DNA from: Clostridia bacterium
GTDB taxonomy: Bacteria; Bacillota; Clostridia; Oscillospirales; Butyricicoccaceae
Direction: 5' to 3'
Assembly (NCBI GenBank): GCA_029099685.1
Contig: JAQXOO010000026.1
Coordinates: 1 to 64,000, forward strand
DNA: 64,000 nt
Position numbers and translations under genes: made by a program. Positions within the stretch are counted from its first letter, which is position 1. Every line of letters starts with the position of its first letter. Below are positions 50,817-59,704 of the stretch, in pieces. Below the pieces are notes generated by a model. It saw only the letters and a program-made list of their open reading frames with translations. It did not search any database and was not told the DNA's origin.

Positions 50817-52059
50817 GCTGAAAAACCTGTTGCTGGCGGCGCTGCTGGCCCTGATGGGCATTTTGCTGGCGGTGACCTTTTTGGTCAGCGTCCGGGGCAG
50901 CAGCGGCGGGCAGCGCCTGCTGCGGCCGCTGGAGGAAGCGGAACGCTATGAAGGGGCGTCCGCCGCCCATTCCGCCGCCCAGCCCGAGATGCTGACACTG
51001 CTGGCGGAGCAGGGGGTATATCTGGCGGATGACGCCGGGGCCTACGACCTGCTGCTGCGGCAGGCGGAGCCGCTGTGCCAGGAGGCGGTGGGCTCTGCCG
51101 GTACGCTGCAGCCGCTCACCGAAGGGGAATACCTGCAGCTGCTGCAGGCGCCGGCGCTGCTTCTGCAGTATCACGCGCCCCAGCCCTTTTACCTGCTGCA
51201 GGCCTGGGGCGGCAGCGACACGCTGAGGGAGGGCGTGGAGGTTTCCGGCGCGGCGCTGGCGGCCCGGGACCAGACCGTGGTGCTGCTGCTCACCGACCGG
51301 AAGGGCGGACGCTGGCTGGCGGAAACAGCCGCTTCCCGGACGGACCTGGAGGCCCTGTGCGCCAATGTGACCGAAAGCAACGCCCGCCTGGCGGGAGAGG
51401 ACGGCGCGCTGGCGGGAGACGCGGTGCTTACCCTGGGGGTGGAGACGGCACCGGTGCTGTCTGCCGTTCAGCCCGAGCTGGCGCGGCGGGGCGAGCTGTC
51501 GCAAAACGTGCAGTCGCTGTTCGGCATGAACGCCTATCTCACAAAAGTGTATCAGAATACCGATGGAAGCCTGGTCTATGTGGAGAGCCACAGCACCATC
51601 AGCCTGTCTCCAGCGGGGGACCTGACCTATACCGGAGCGGGGGGCATCGATCTGGAGCTGACAGCCCCCGAAGGCCCGGCCCGGCAGGTGGAGCTGTGCC
51701 AGAAGGTCTATGACCTGCTGTGCCGCCTGTGGGAGCAGGCCGGCGCCTCCGGACAGCTCAGCCTGGAGGAGCTGGACGTCCAGGGCGGACGGACCGTGCT
51801 GCGCTTCGGCCTGCACAGGAGCGGCCTGTTTGCAGAGCGGAGGGAGGGCCACTGGGCCACCGTCACTGTGGAAGACGGCGCCGTCACCGGCCTGAGCGCC
51901 GCTCTGCGGCAGCTGGAGGAGACCGAGCAGGCGCCGCTTCTGCCGCTGTACCAGGCGGCGGCCGTTCTGCCCCGGGGCAGGGCCTGGCTGCGGGTGCGCC
52001 TGCTGGAGCAGCAGGACGGCAGCCTGCGGCCCGGGATCTGCCGGGTGACGGAAGAGTAA
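50806..52059 (+). CDS. WalH/YycH-like regulatory membrane protein
   Basis: A 417-residue protein with one N-terminal helix (about 5-27) and a large extracytoplasmic part. It is rich in leucine and glutamine and poorly conserved, but position and topology match YycH, which with YycI tunes WalK activity. Weak similarity is expected in this family. ATG 50806 is preceded by AAAGGTG; an upstream GTG at 50794 falls within that site. The overlap with walK suggests coupling. Confidence 0.75.
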   Translation: MADKLKNLLLAALLALMGILLAVTFLVSVRGSSGGQRLLRPLEEAERYEGASAAHSAAQPEMLTLLAEQGVYLADDAGAYDLLLRQAEPLCQEAVGSAGTLQPLTEGEYLQLLQAPALLLQYHAPQPFYLLQAWGGSDTLREGVEVSGAALAARDQTVVLLLTDRKGGRWLAETAASRTDLEALCANVTESNARLAGEDGALAGDAVLTLGVETAPVLSAVQPELARRGELSQNVQSLFGMNAYLTKVYQNTDGSLVYVESHSTISLSPAGDLTYTGAGGIDLELTAPEGPARQVELCQKVYDLLCRLWEQAGASGQLSLEELDVQGGRTVLRFGLHRSGLFAERREGHWATVTVEDGAVTGLSAALRQLEETEQAPLLPLYQAAAVLPRGRAWLRVRLLEQQDGSLRPGICRVTEE

Positions 52060-52089
52060 GGCCCCCCGGGGCGCTTCGGAGGAAAAGGC

Positions 52090-52887
52090 ATGGAATGGAG
52101 AAAAATACGCAACTGGCTGCTGCTGATGCTGCTGGCGGCGGACCTGGTGCTGGCGGGCAACCTGGCCTGGCAGCTGCTGCGGGGCCGCCAGGCAGAGCGG
52201 CAGGCGGTGCTGGACGCGGTGGCCGTTGCCGCGGCACGGGGCGTGGAGCTGGACGGAGAGGAAGTGCTGCGCCTGCCGGCGGAAATGACCGGCTACAGCG
52301 CCCGCCGCAGCGACGCTTTGGAGCAGGCCGCCGCAAACGCGCTGCTGGGCGGTGAGACTCTGCAGGAGGGCCCGGGCGGCGGCGTGAGCATCTACCGCGC
52401 CGGGGCGGGACAGCTGAGCTTCCGCCGGGGCGGCGCCGTGGAGCTGGACGTCCCCTGGCAGGGGGGCGCGCTCAATGGGGAAAGCTGCGTTTCCCTGCTG
52501 GAAAAGGCCGGTTTTTCCATGAAAAATGTCCTGACGGAGCAGCAGGACGGCGGGGTGGTGCTGATCCAGAGCCACGAGGGCTATCCTGTGGTCAACAGCC
52601 GCCTGACCTGCCTGTACCGGGAGGGCGTGCTGCGGGTGCGGGGCCGCTGGCTGCTGGCCCAGCCGGTCACGGAAGGAAGCGTAAGCCTGAACCGGGCGCA
52701 GCTGGTGCTGGCCCTGTGCGACCTGCTGGAAAGCCAGGAGGCCCCCCGCCCGGAACGGCTGCAGGCAGGCTATTACCTCCAGAGCGAGGACGCCCAGACT
52801 GTGACGCTGGTGCCGGTGTGGACGGCGGAGACCGGTGAGGGACAGATCATCATGAGCTGCCTGACGGGCAAACAGCTGAACTTTTGA
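52090..52887 (+). CDS. WalI/YycI-like regulatory membrane protein
   Basis: A 265-residue protein with an N-terminal helix at about 7-28 and an extracytoplasmic domain. The C-terminal segment (YYLQSEDAQTVTLVPVWTAET) has the pattern of YycI, where the fold resembles YpeB propeptide-like domains. It is expected to work with the preceding WalH-like protein in the membrane. The GGAGGAAAAGGC site precedes ATG 52090. No other family fits as well. Confidence 0.75.
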   Translation: MEWRKIRNWLLLMLLAADLVLAGNLAWQLLRGRQAERQAVLDAVAVAAARGVELDGEEVLRLPAEMTGYSARRSDALEQAAANALLGGETLQEGPGGGVSIYRAGAGQLSFRRGGAVELDVPWQGGALNGESCVSLLEKAGFSMKNVLTEQQDGGVVLIQSHEGYPVVNSRLTCLYREGVLRVRGRWLLAQPVTEGSVSLNRAQLVLALCDLLESQEAPRPERLQAGYYLQSEDAQTVTLVPVWTAETGEGQIIMSCLTGKQLNF

Positions 52888-53018
52888 CGGCCGAAAGGCA
52901 AAAATCTTCAAAAAAAGCCCCAGATGTCTTTTTATTTGAAAAGATATGTGGTACACTAAGATGGAAAAAGAGCGGATATCCGCCTGATTTTGAAAAAACG
53001 AACGAGGAGGACTCCTCT

Positions 53019-54311
53019 TTGGATAAATTTGTGATTCACGGCGGGAAACCGCTGTTTGGCGAGGTGCCGGTCAGCGGCGCGAAAAACGCGGCGGTGGCCA
53101 TCATTCCGGCAGCCATTATGGTAAACGGCGTGTGCCGGATCGAAAACATCCCCATGGTCAGCGACGTGCTCATCCAGATGGAGATCCTGCGGGAGCTGGG
53201 CTGCGGCGTGCGGGTGATCGCCCCCAACACCATCGAGATCGACAGCCGGGGGCTGAAAAGCTCTGTGGCCACCAGCGACCTGAACCGGAGAATGCGGGCC
53301 AGCTATTATCTGATCGGCGCGTTTCTGGGCCGGTTCCACCGGGCGGAGGTAGCCATGCCCGGCGGCTGCAATTTCGGCGGCGTCCGCCCCATCGACCAGC
53401 ACATGAAGGGCTTTGAGGCGCTGGGCGCCAAGATGGATATCCGCAACGGCATCGTCTGCGCCGACGCTTCCCAGGGGCTCACCGGCGCCAATGTCTATCT
53501 GGACGTTGCCAGCGTGGGCGCTACCATGAACATCATGCTGGCGGCCTGCCTGGCAGAGGGACAGACCGTCATCGAAAACGCCGCCAAGGAGCCGCACATT
53601 GTGGACCTGGCCAACTTCCTGAACTCCATGGGCGCCGACATCATGGGCGCAGGCACCGACGTCATCAAGATCCGGGGCGTAAAGGCGCTGCAGGGGGGTT
53701 TCTATTCCATCATTCCCGACCAGATCGAGGCGGGCACCTATATGGCGGCGGTGGCCGCCGCCGGCGGCAGCGTTCTGGTGAAGGGCATCATCCCCAAGCA
53801 CATGGACTGCATCACCGCCAAGCTGGAGGAAATGGGCTGCGAGATCTCCGAGGAGGAGGACAACATCCGCGTCACCCGCAGCGGTCCCACCCACAAGATC
53901 CAGGTCAAGACCATGTATTATCCCGGCTTTCCCACCGATATGCAGCCCCAGCTGGCCGCGGCCCTGTGCCTGGCCCAGGGCACCTCTGTGGTCACAGAGG
54001 GCGTGTGGGAGAACCGTTTCCGTTATTCCGACGAGCTGCGGCGCATGGGCGCGCGCATCCAGGTGGACGGCAAGGTGGCCGTCATCGAGGGCGTGGAAAA
54101 GCTCACCGGCGCGCCGGTGCGGGCCTCTGACCTGCGGGCGGGCGCGGCGCTGGTGATCGCCGGCCTGGCCGCGGAGGGCGTCACCGAGATCGAGGAGATC
54201 GGCTACATCGAGCGGGGCTACGAGGACATCGTGGAAAAGCTGCGCCGGCTGGGCGCGGACATCACCCGGGTCACTGTGGCAGACACTCCCGCTATGGCAA
54301 AAGCAAACTGA
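53019..54311 (+). CDS. murA: UDP-N-acetylglucosamine 1-carboxyvinyltransferase
   Basis: The 430-residue enzyme makes the first committed step of peptidoglycan synthesis, transferring enolpyruvate from PEP to UDP-GlcNAc. K22 (SGAKNAA) and the loop cysteine C117 (MPGGCNFG), which is the fosfomycin target, are present, so normal sensitivity at that residue is expected. It starts at TTG 53019, eight bases after GAGGAGG. Longer readings of the frame add a non-conserved N-terminus. A weak promoter-like TACACT lies near 52952. It sits between walI and walJ. Confidence 0.95.
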   Translation: MDKFVIHGGKPLFGEVPVSGAKNAAVAIIPAAIMVNGVCRIENIPMVSDVLIQMEILRELGCGVRVIAPNTIEIDSRGLKSSVATSDLNRRMRASYYLIGAFLGRFHRAEVAMPGGCNFGGVRPIDQHMKGFEALGAKMDIRNGIVCADASQGLTGANVYLDVASVGATMNIMLAACLAEGQTVIENAAKEPHIVDLANFLNSMGADIMGAGTDVIKIRGVKALQGGFYSIIPDQIEAGTYMAAVAAAGGSVLVKGIIPKHMDCITAKLEEMGCEISEEEDNIRVTRSGPTHKIQVKTMYYPGFPTDMQPQLAAALCLAQGTSVVTEGVWENRFRYSDELRRMGARIQVDGKVAVIEGVEKLTGAPVRASDLRAGAALVIAGLAAEGVTEIEEIGYIERGYEDIVEKLRRLGADITRVTVADTPAMAKAN

Positions 54312-54321
54312 ACCGGCGACG

Positions 54322-54356
54322 GGGCAGGGGGCGGCTTTCACCGCCCCCTGCTTTCT
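54322..54356 (+). terminator. Terminator after murA
   Basis: An 11-bp stem GCAGGGGGCGG/CCGCCCCCTGC followed by TTTCT. It is probably partial, since the wal operon continues. Confidence 0.65.
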
Positions 54357-54411
54357 GTGGAAGCGGTTTCGGCACCGCCCCCGGAAAACGATACATAAAA
54401 GAGAGAACGCT

Positions 54412-55185
54412 ATGACTTATTTCTGCACCCTGGCCAGCGGGAGCGAGGGCAACTGCTATGTATATGTCAGCGGCCGCCAGCGCATTCTTGTGGACGCCGG
54501 GAAGAACACCCGCTATATCAACCAGCGCCTGGGGGAGCTGGCCCTTTCCGTGGGGGACCTGACCCACATCCTGATCACCCACAGCCACAGCGACCATGTG
54601 TCCGCCCTGCCGGTGCTGCTGAAGCACACCCGGGCCACGCTGGTCTGCTCCCACGGGACCTTCACGGCCATCGCCTCCCGGCTGCCCTGCGGTGTGCCGG
54701 TGACGCTGTTCCAGCCCGGCGAGGAGCTTGCCCTGGGAGAGATCCCGGCAAAAACCTTTTCCACCTCCCACGACGCCCCCGGCAGCTGCGGCTATGTTCT
54801 GGGCCGGGGCGCGGAGCAGGTGGCGGTGTGTACCGACCTGGGAACCATGTCCGGCGACCTGTTCGAGACCATCCGGGGCAGCGGCACGGTGCTGCTGGAG
54901 TGCAACCACGACGTCCAGCGGCTGTGGAACGGCCCCTATCCCTATCCGCTGAAGCAGCGCATCCTGTCCGACCGGGGCCATCTGTCCAACGCCTTTTCCG
55001 CCAAGGTGGCGGTGCGTCTGTGCCAGACCGGCACCCGGCGCCTGCTGCTGGCCCATCTCAGCGCCGAAAACAATACCCCCCAGCTGGCGCTCAGCGCCGT
55101 GCGGGGCGCGCTGGAGCAGGCCGGGCTGGAGGCCCATGTGGCCCTGGCGCCCCGGAGCGCCCTGGGCGAGCCAATATTGCTGTGA
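54412..55185 (+). CDS. WalJ/YycJ-type metallo-beta-lactamase fold hydrolase
   Basis: The 257-residue protein has the metal motif ITHSHSDHVSAL at about 55-66 and the later SCGYVLG, CTDLGT and ECNHD segments that complete the binuclear site. It begins with FCTLASGSEGNCYVY, typical of YycJ. The family is a predicted 5'-3' exonuclease linked to DNA repair or cell division timing. It is the usual neighbour of walRK and rlmH. The ribosome binding site is AGAGA-like and weak. Confidence 0.92.
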   Translation: MTYFCTLASGSEGNCYVYVSGRQRILVDAGKNTRYINQRLGELALSVGDLTHILITHSHSDHVSALPVLLKHTRATLVCSHGTFTAIASRLPCGVPVTLFQPGEELALGEIPAKTFSTSHDAPGSCGYVLGRGAEQVAVCTDLGTMSGDLFETIRGSGTVLLECNHDVQRLWNGPYPYPLKQRILSDRGHLSNAFSAKVAVRLCQTGTRRLLLAHLSAENNTPQLALSAVRGALEQAGLEAHVALAPRSALGEPILL

Positions 55186-55192
55186 GGTGCCT

Positions 55193-55651
55193 ATGTTAAG
55201 CATCCGACTGATCTGTGTGGGCAAGCTGAAGGAGAAGTTTTATCTGGAGGCCTGCCGGGAATATGAAAAACGGCTGGGCACCCTGTGCCGGCTGGAGATC
55301 CTGCAGCTGGACGAGGAGCCGGATCGCCCCGGCGCCCTGGCGAAGGAAGCGGAAAAGATCCGGGCGGCCATTCCGCCGGGCAGCTATGTCACCGCCATGT
55401 GCATCGAGGGGGAGGCCATGTCCTCTGAAGGGCTGGCGGACCGGCTGCGGCGACTGCAGAACAGCGGTGTTTCCCGCCTGTGCATCCTCATCGGCTCCTC
55501 ACGGGGGCTGGACGAGGGGCTGAAAGGGGAGGCGGATCTCCGGCTGTCCATGTCGCCCATGACCTTTCCCCACCATCTGGCCCGGGTCATGGTGCTGGAA
55601 CAGGTCTACAGAGGGCTGTCCATTCTGGCGGGCAGCAAATATCATAAATAG
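55193..55651 (+). CDS. rlmH: 23S rRNA (pseudouridine-1915-N3)-methyltransferase
   Basis: A 152-residue SPOUT methyltransferase acting on Psi1915 in helix 69 of the assembled ribosome. Family marks are IRLICVGKLKEKF at the start, IGSSRGLDEG (SAM knot), and the ending MTFPHHLARVMVLEQVYRGLSI followed by GSKYHK. ATG 55193 follows GAGGTG, eight bases after the walJ stop. It is the conserved 3' neighbour of walJ. Confidence 0.96.
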   Translation: MLSIRLICVGKLKEKFYLEACREYEKRLGTLCRLEILQLDEEPDRPGALAKEAEKIRAAIPPGSYVTAMCIEGEAMSSEGLADRLRRLQNSGVSRLCILIGSSRGLDEGLKGEADLRLSMSPMTFPHHLARVMVLEQVYRGLSILAGSKYHK

Positions 55652-55663
55652 GAGGAACATCAC

Positions 55664-56233
55664 ATGAGCTACATTCCCACTCCGGAACAGGCGCTGGAAA
55701 TTCTGAAAAAGTACAATCAGGACGCCTTCCACCTGCGCCACGGACAGATCGTGTCCGGCGTCATGGGCTGGTACGCCGCCCAATATGACCCCCAGCGGGT
55801 AGATTACTGGAAGACCGTGGGCATGCTCCACGACATCGACTTTGAGCTGTATCCCCAGGAGCACTGCGTCAAGGGCGTGGAGCTTTGCCGGGCGGAGGAC
55901 ATCGACGAGGGCATCATGCGCTCTGCCATGAGCCACGGATGGGGCCTCACCGGCACCTGCTACCAGCCGGAGCACATCATGGAAAAGATCCTGTTCGCCG
56001 CTGACGAGCTCACCGGCCTGATCGGCGCCGCAGCCATGATGCGCCCCAGCAAAAGCGTCTGCGATATGGAGGTGTCCAGCCTGAAAAAGAAATTCAAAGA
56101 CAAGAAATTCGCCGCCGGCTGCAGCCGGGACGTGATTCGCCAGGGGGCGGAGGCGCTGGGCTGGGAGCTGGATGAGCTGTTTGACAGGACCATCCGGGCC
56201 ATGCGCAGCCTGTCTGACCAAATGGATATCTGA
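55664..56233 (+). CDS. HD domain protein (predicted phosphohydrolase)
   Basis: The 189-residue protein has an HD-type signature: FHLRHGQIVSGVM at about 22-34, MLHDIDFE at about 54-61, and an ELTGLIGA segment near 127. This matches short HDIG-like hydrolases of unknown nucleotide or phosphate substrate. The site GGAGGAA precedes ATG 55664, 12 bases after rlmH. It is the last gene of the block, with a strong terminator after it. Confidence 0.85.
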   Translation: MSYIPTPEQALEILKKYNQDAFHLRHGQIVSGVMGWYAAQYDPQRVDYWKTVGMLHDIDFELYPQEHCVKGVELCRAEDIDEGIMRSAMSHGWGLTGTCYQPEHIMEKILFAADELTGLIGAAAMMRPSKSVCDMEVSSLKKKFKDKKFAAGCSRDVIRQGAEALGWELDELFDRTIRAMRSLSDQMDI

Positions 56234-56240
56234 ACGATGG

Positions 56241-56269
56241 AAAGAGGCGGCGTGCCGCCTCTTTTTTTA
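56241..56269 (+). terminator. Terminator after the wal block
   Basis: Perfect 10-bp stem AAAGAGGCGG/CCGCCTCTTT with a CGTG loop, followed by a T-run. Confidence 0.88.
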
Positions 56270-56543
56270 TTTCACAAAACGCATAAATATGCAAAGACAG
56301 GATGGATAGGCCGGCGGAGACCCCCGGGGTGGCTGATGAACGGAAAACCAAAAACGCAGGCGCCGCCCGTCAAAGGGACAAGAAGGACAAAATTGGCAAA
56401 AAATTCAGAGGCTCAAGGCCGAAAAGGTCTGACAGCAGGGACTTTGTGGAGAAACCTGCACGATATCGTCACAACTTTAACAGCGGGGTGCGTTTTAGAC
56501 AGGATTCGATGCAAATAATGTAGAAAAACCATCAATTTAGGTG
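56270..56543. other. Intergenic, nothing recognised
   Basis: A 74-residue lysine- and arginine-rich open frame at 56302-56523 has no ribosome binding site and no recognised family. No RNA motif is seen. It separates the wal block from the butyrate genes. Confidence 0.5.
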
Positions 56544-56572
56544 TTGCCAATGGCAGGAATTCTTACTATAAT
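56544..56572 (+). promoter_or_regulatory. thl promoter with two overlapping palindromes
   Basis: TTGCCA and a perfect TATAAT with a 17-base spacer. The perfect palindrome TGCCAaTGGCA (56545-56555) covers the -35. The inverted repeat AATTCT/AGAATT (56558-56563 and 56574-56579) brackets the -10. Their placement suggests repressor operators, but the regulator is unknown. Confidence 0.75.
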
Positions 56573-56626
56573 GAGAATTGGTTCAGTGGGTCAACATACA
56601 ACAAAATATAGAAGGAGTGTATTCAC

Positions 56627-57811
56627 ATGAAAGAAGTTTATCTGGTAAGCATGGCTCGTACCGCTGTGGGCAGCTTCGGCGGCACGCTGAAGAGCACCCC
56701 CGCCGTTGAACTGGGCGCCCTGGTCATCAAGGAAGCCCTGAAGCGCGGCGGCGTCGAGGCCTCCCAGGTCAACGAGCTGTTCTTCGGCAACGTGCTGCAG
56801 GCTGGTCTGGGCCAGAACCCCGCCCGTCAGGCCGCCCTGAAGGCCGGTCTGCCCATCGAGACCCCCGCCACCACCCTGAACAAGGTGTGCGGCTCCGGTC
56901 TGCACAGCGTTTCCATCGCTTACCGCACCATCATGGCCGGCGAGGCTGAGTGCGTTGTGGCCGGCGGTATGGAGAGCATGAGCATGGCTCCCTACGCCAT
57001 CAATTCCGCCCGCTGGGGCGCCCGCATGAACAACACCTCCATGACTGACGTGATGGTCAACGACGGCCTGTGGGATGCGTTCAACAACTGCCACATGGGC
57101 ATCACCGCCGAGAACGTGGCCGAAAAGTACGGCATCACCCGCGAGATGCAGGATGAGCTGGCCCTGCGCAGCCAGACCCGCGCCGCCGCCGCCATCGCCG
57201 AGGGCAAGTTCAAGGACGAGATCGTCCCCGTGGTCATCCCCCAGAAGAAGGGCGATCCCATCGTTTTCGACACCGATGAGTACGTCAAGCCCGGCACCAC
57301 CATGGAGAAGCTGGCCAAGCTGAAGCCCGCCTTTAAGCGTGACGGCGGCACGGTCACCGCCGGCAACGCCTCCGGCATCAACGACGGCGCTGCCGCCATC
57401 GTCGTGGCCTCCGGCGAGTTCGTCAAGGCCCACGGCCTGAAGCCCATGGCCAAGATCGTCGCCACCGGTTCTGTGGGCGTCGATCCCGCTCTGATGGGCA
57501 CCGGCCCCATCCCCTCCGTCCGTCAGGCCCTGAAGAAGGCCGGCCTGGAGACCAAGGACATCGACCTGTTCGAGCTGAACGAGGCCTTTGCCGCGCAGGC
57601 TGCCGCGGTCAACGCCGAGCTGGGCCTGACCCCCGATAACGTCAACGTCAACGGCGGCGCCATCGCCATCGGCCATCCCATCGGCGCTTCCGGCGCCCGT
57701 ATCCTGGTCACTCTGTGCTATGAGATGGCCCGCCGCGGCGCCAAGTACGGCGTTGCCTCCCTGTGCATCGGCGGCGGCATGGGCGAAGCCCTGGTGGTCG
57801 AGCGCGTCTGA
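56627..57811 (+). CDS. thl: Acetyl-CoA acetyltransferase (thiolase)
   Basis: The 394-residue enzyme condenses two acetyl-CoA to acetoacetyl-CoA, the first step of butyrate formation. The active-site cysteine C88 is in NKVCGSGLH. The [17 protein letters not shown] and CIGGGMG motifs near the C-terminus supply the His and the second Cys. The gene has its own regulated-looking promoter and an AGAAGGAG site. Codon use is strongly biased, as in highly expressed genes. Confidence 0.96.
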   Translation: MKEVYLVSMARTAVGSFGGTLKSTPAVELGALVIKEALKRGGVEASQVNELFFGNVLQAGLGQNPARQAALKAGLPIETPATTLNKVCGSGLHSVSIAYRTIMAGEAECVVAGGMESMSMAPYAINSARWGARMNNTSMTDVMVNDGLWDAFNNCHMGITAENVAEKYGITREMQDELALRSQTRAAAAIAEGKFKDEIVPVVIPQKKGDPIVFDTDEYVKPGTTMEKLAKLKPAFKRDGGTVTAGNASGINDGAAAIVVASGEFVKAHGLKPMAKIVATGSVGVDPALMGTGPIPSVRQALKKAGLETKDIDLFELNEAFAAQAAAVNAELGLTPDNVNVNGGAIAIGHPIGASGARILVTLCYEMARRGAKYGVASLCIGGGMGEALVVERV

Positions 57812-57877
57812 TCCGCAAAATTTCTGTAAAAAACCACAAAAACCGCAAAAAAACCTTCACAACCCATCGTTTATAAT

Positions 57878-57906
57878 TTGACAAACTTGCGGCGGCCCGA
57901 TATAAT
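57878..57906 (+). promoter_or_regulatory. crt promoter, perfect consensus
   Basis: TTGACA, a 17-base spacer and TATAAT: a full sigma-A consensus, the strongest promoter in the window. It would drive crt-hbd-bcd-etfB-etfA. Confidence 0.88.
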
Positions 57907-57916
57907 GAGGTTAGAT

Positions 57917-57947
57917 CATCAGGCGCAGGGGACTCTTGCGCCTGATG
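57917..57947 (+). promoter_or_regulatory. 11-bp hairpin in the crt leader
   Basis: CATCAGGCGCA/TGCGCCTGATG forms a perfect 11-bp stem with a 9-base loop, starting within about 5-10 bases of the predicted transcript start. No T-run follows, so it is not an ordinary terminator. It may stabilise the mRNA 5' end or bind a regulator. Confidence 0.65.
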
Positions 57948-57980
57948 GTCACCTGTTGATTTATAAAGGAGGTTCTCAAG

Positions 57981-58757
57981 ATGGAGTATATCAAACTCTC
58001 CGCGGAAGGGAACGTTGGCGTTTTGACCATCAACCGTCCCGCCGCGCTGAATGCTCTGAACGATCAGGTCATCCGGGAACTGGATGAAGCTCTGGACAGC
58101 ATCGACCTGGACAGCATCCGCTGCCTGGTGGTCACCGGCGAGGGACAGAAGGCCTTTGTCGCCGGCGCCGATATCGGGCAGATGAGCGGCCTTTCCAAAG
58201 CGGAGGGCGAAGCCTTTGGCAAGCTGGGCAACGATGTGTTCCGCAAACTGGAGACCCTTCCCATCCCCACCATCGCCGCGGTGTGCGGCTTTGCCCTGGG
58301 CGGCGGCTGCGAGCTGGCGATGAGCTGCGATATCCGCCTGTGCTCGGACACTGCCGTGTTCGGCCAGCCGGAGGTGGGCCTGGGCATCACGCCGGGCTTC
58401 GGCGGCACCCAGCGCATGGCGCGCCTCATCGGCATGGGCCGTGCCAAGGAGCTGCTCTATACCGCCAGAAAGGTCAAAGCGCCCGAGGCGCTGGCCATCG
58501 GCCTGGTCCAGGGGGTCTATCCCGCGGAGCAGCTGATGGAGGAAGCCCTCAAAATGGCACAGCGCATCGCGGGCAACGCCCCCATCGCCGTGCGCGCCTG
58601 CAAAAAGGCGGTAAACGATGGCCTCCAGGTGGATATGGACCGTGCCGTCACGGTGGAAGAAAAGCTGTTCGGCTCCTGCTTCGAGACAGAGGACCAGAAA
58701 AACGCCATGAGCGCCTTTGTGGAAAAGCGCAAGCCCGACCCCTTCGTCAATCGCTGA
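57981..58757 (+). CDS. crt: 3-hydroxybutyryl-CoA dehydratase (crotonase)
   Basis: The 258-residue enoyl-CoA hydratase converts 3-hydroxybutyryl-CoA to crotonyl-CoA. The oxyanion-hole segments AFVAGADIGQM and GFALGGGCELAMSCD are present. The two catalytic glutamates lie in GGCELAM and in FGQPEVGLGITPGFGGTQR. ATG 57981 follows AAAGGAGG. It is the first gene after the perfect promoter, with hbd 55 bases downstream. Confidence 0.95.
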   Translation: MEYIKLSAEGNVGVLTINRPAALNALNDQVIRELDEALDSIDLDSIRCLVVTGEGQKAFVAGADIGQMSGLSKAEGEAFGKLGNDVFRKLETLPIPTIAAVCGFALGGGCELAMSCDIRLCSDTAVFGQPEVGLGITPGFGGTQRMARLIGMGRAKELLYTARKVKAPEALAIGLVQGVYPAEQLMEEALKMAQRIAGNAPIAVRACKKAVNDGLQVDMDRAVTVEEKLFGSCFETEDQKNAMSAFVEKRKPDPFVNR

Positions 58758-58812
58758 AGTTTCGCGCATCGTATCATTTTCTGTCAAATCTATAATATAG
58801 GAGGAACTTACA

Positions 58813-59649
58813 ATGAAGGTAGCAGTATTTGGAGCAGGCACCATGGGCAGCGGTATCGCCCAGGTTTTCGCACAGGCCGGCAACGAGACGTATCTGTACG
58901 CCAGTTCTCCCGCCAGCGCCCAGCGCCATAAGGATAAGCTGGCCGCGGGCCTGCAGAAGCGTGTGGAAAAGGGCAAGATGACCCAGGAAGCCGTGGATGC
59001 CATCCTGAACAACATCAAGATCGAGGAAAAGGCCGCCTGCGCGGACTGCGATTTGATCCTGGAGACCGTCAAAGAGGATATGGGCACCAAGAAGGTCCTG
59101 CTGAAGGAGCTGGACGAGATCGTCAAGCCCGAGGCCGTTTTCGCTTCCAACACCTCCTCTCTGTCCATCACCGAGATCGGCTTCGGCCTGAAGCATGAGA
59201 TGATCGGTATGCACTTCTTCAACCCCGCTCCCAACATGAAGCTGGTGGAAGTCATCGCCGGCGCCAACACCTCCGCCGAGCTGGTGCAGAAGATCAAGGA
59301 CCTGTCCGTCGCGCTGGGCAAGACCCCTGTTGAAGTCAGCGAAGCCCCCGGTTTCGTGGTCAACCGCATCCTGATCCCCATGATCAACGAGGCCGTCGGC
59401 CTGGTGGAATCCGGCGTCGCCTCCGTGGCCGACGTGGACACCGCCATGAAGCTGGGCGCCAATCATCCCATGGGCCCTCTGGAGCTGGGCGACCTGATCG
59501 GCCTGGATGTCTGCCTGAGCATTATGGATGTTCTGTTCAACGAGACCCACGACAGCAAGTACCGCGCTTACAGCCTGCTGCGCAAGATGGTTCGCAGCGG
59601 CAAGCTGGGCCGGAAGACCAAGGTGGGCTTCTACGATTACAACAAATAA
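58813..59649 (+). CDS. hbd: 3-hydroxybutyryl-CoA dehydrogenase
   Basis: The 278-residue NAD(P)H-dependent enzyme reduces acetoacetyl-CoA to 3-hydroxybutyryl-CoA. The N-terminal Rossmann motif is AVFGAGTMGSGIAQ. The catalytic His is in MIGMHFFNPAP, and the C-terminal domain has GFVVNRILIPMINEA and LGANHPMGPLELGD. The site AGGAGG lies upstream of ATG 58813. A TATAAT at 58791 has no matching -35, so it is probably internal to the operon transcript. Confidence 0.96.
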   Translation: MKVAVFGAGTMGSGIAQVFAQAGNETYLYASSPASAQRHKDKLAAGLQKRVEKGKMTQEAVDAILNNIKIEEKAACADCDLILETVKEDMGTKKVLLKELDEIVKPEAVFASNTSSLSITEIGFGLKHEMIGMHFFNPAPNMKLVEVIAGANTSAELVQKIKDLSVALGKTPVEVSEAPGFVVNRILIPMINEAVGLVESGVASVADVDTAMKLGANHPMGPLELGDLIGLDVCLSIMDVLFNETHDSKYRAYSLLRKMVRSGKLGRKTKVGFYDYNK

Positions 59650-59676
59650 TGTTTGGTTCGCAAAATTTTTTGAATA

Positions 59677-59692
59677 TTGCGTGAAAACGCAA
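59677..59692 (+). promoter_or_regulatory. Small hairpin abutting the bcd ribosome binding site
   Basis: TTGCGT/ACGCAA with a GAAA tetraloop ends directly before the GGAGGG of bcd. Confidence 0.5.
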
Positions 59693-59704
59693 GGAGGGTA
59701 ATTT

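Noticed and set aside
56302..56523. Lysine- and arginine-rich 73-residue frame
   Set aside because: No ribosome binding site, no family, and it lies between a terminator and the thl promoter.
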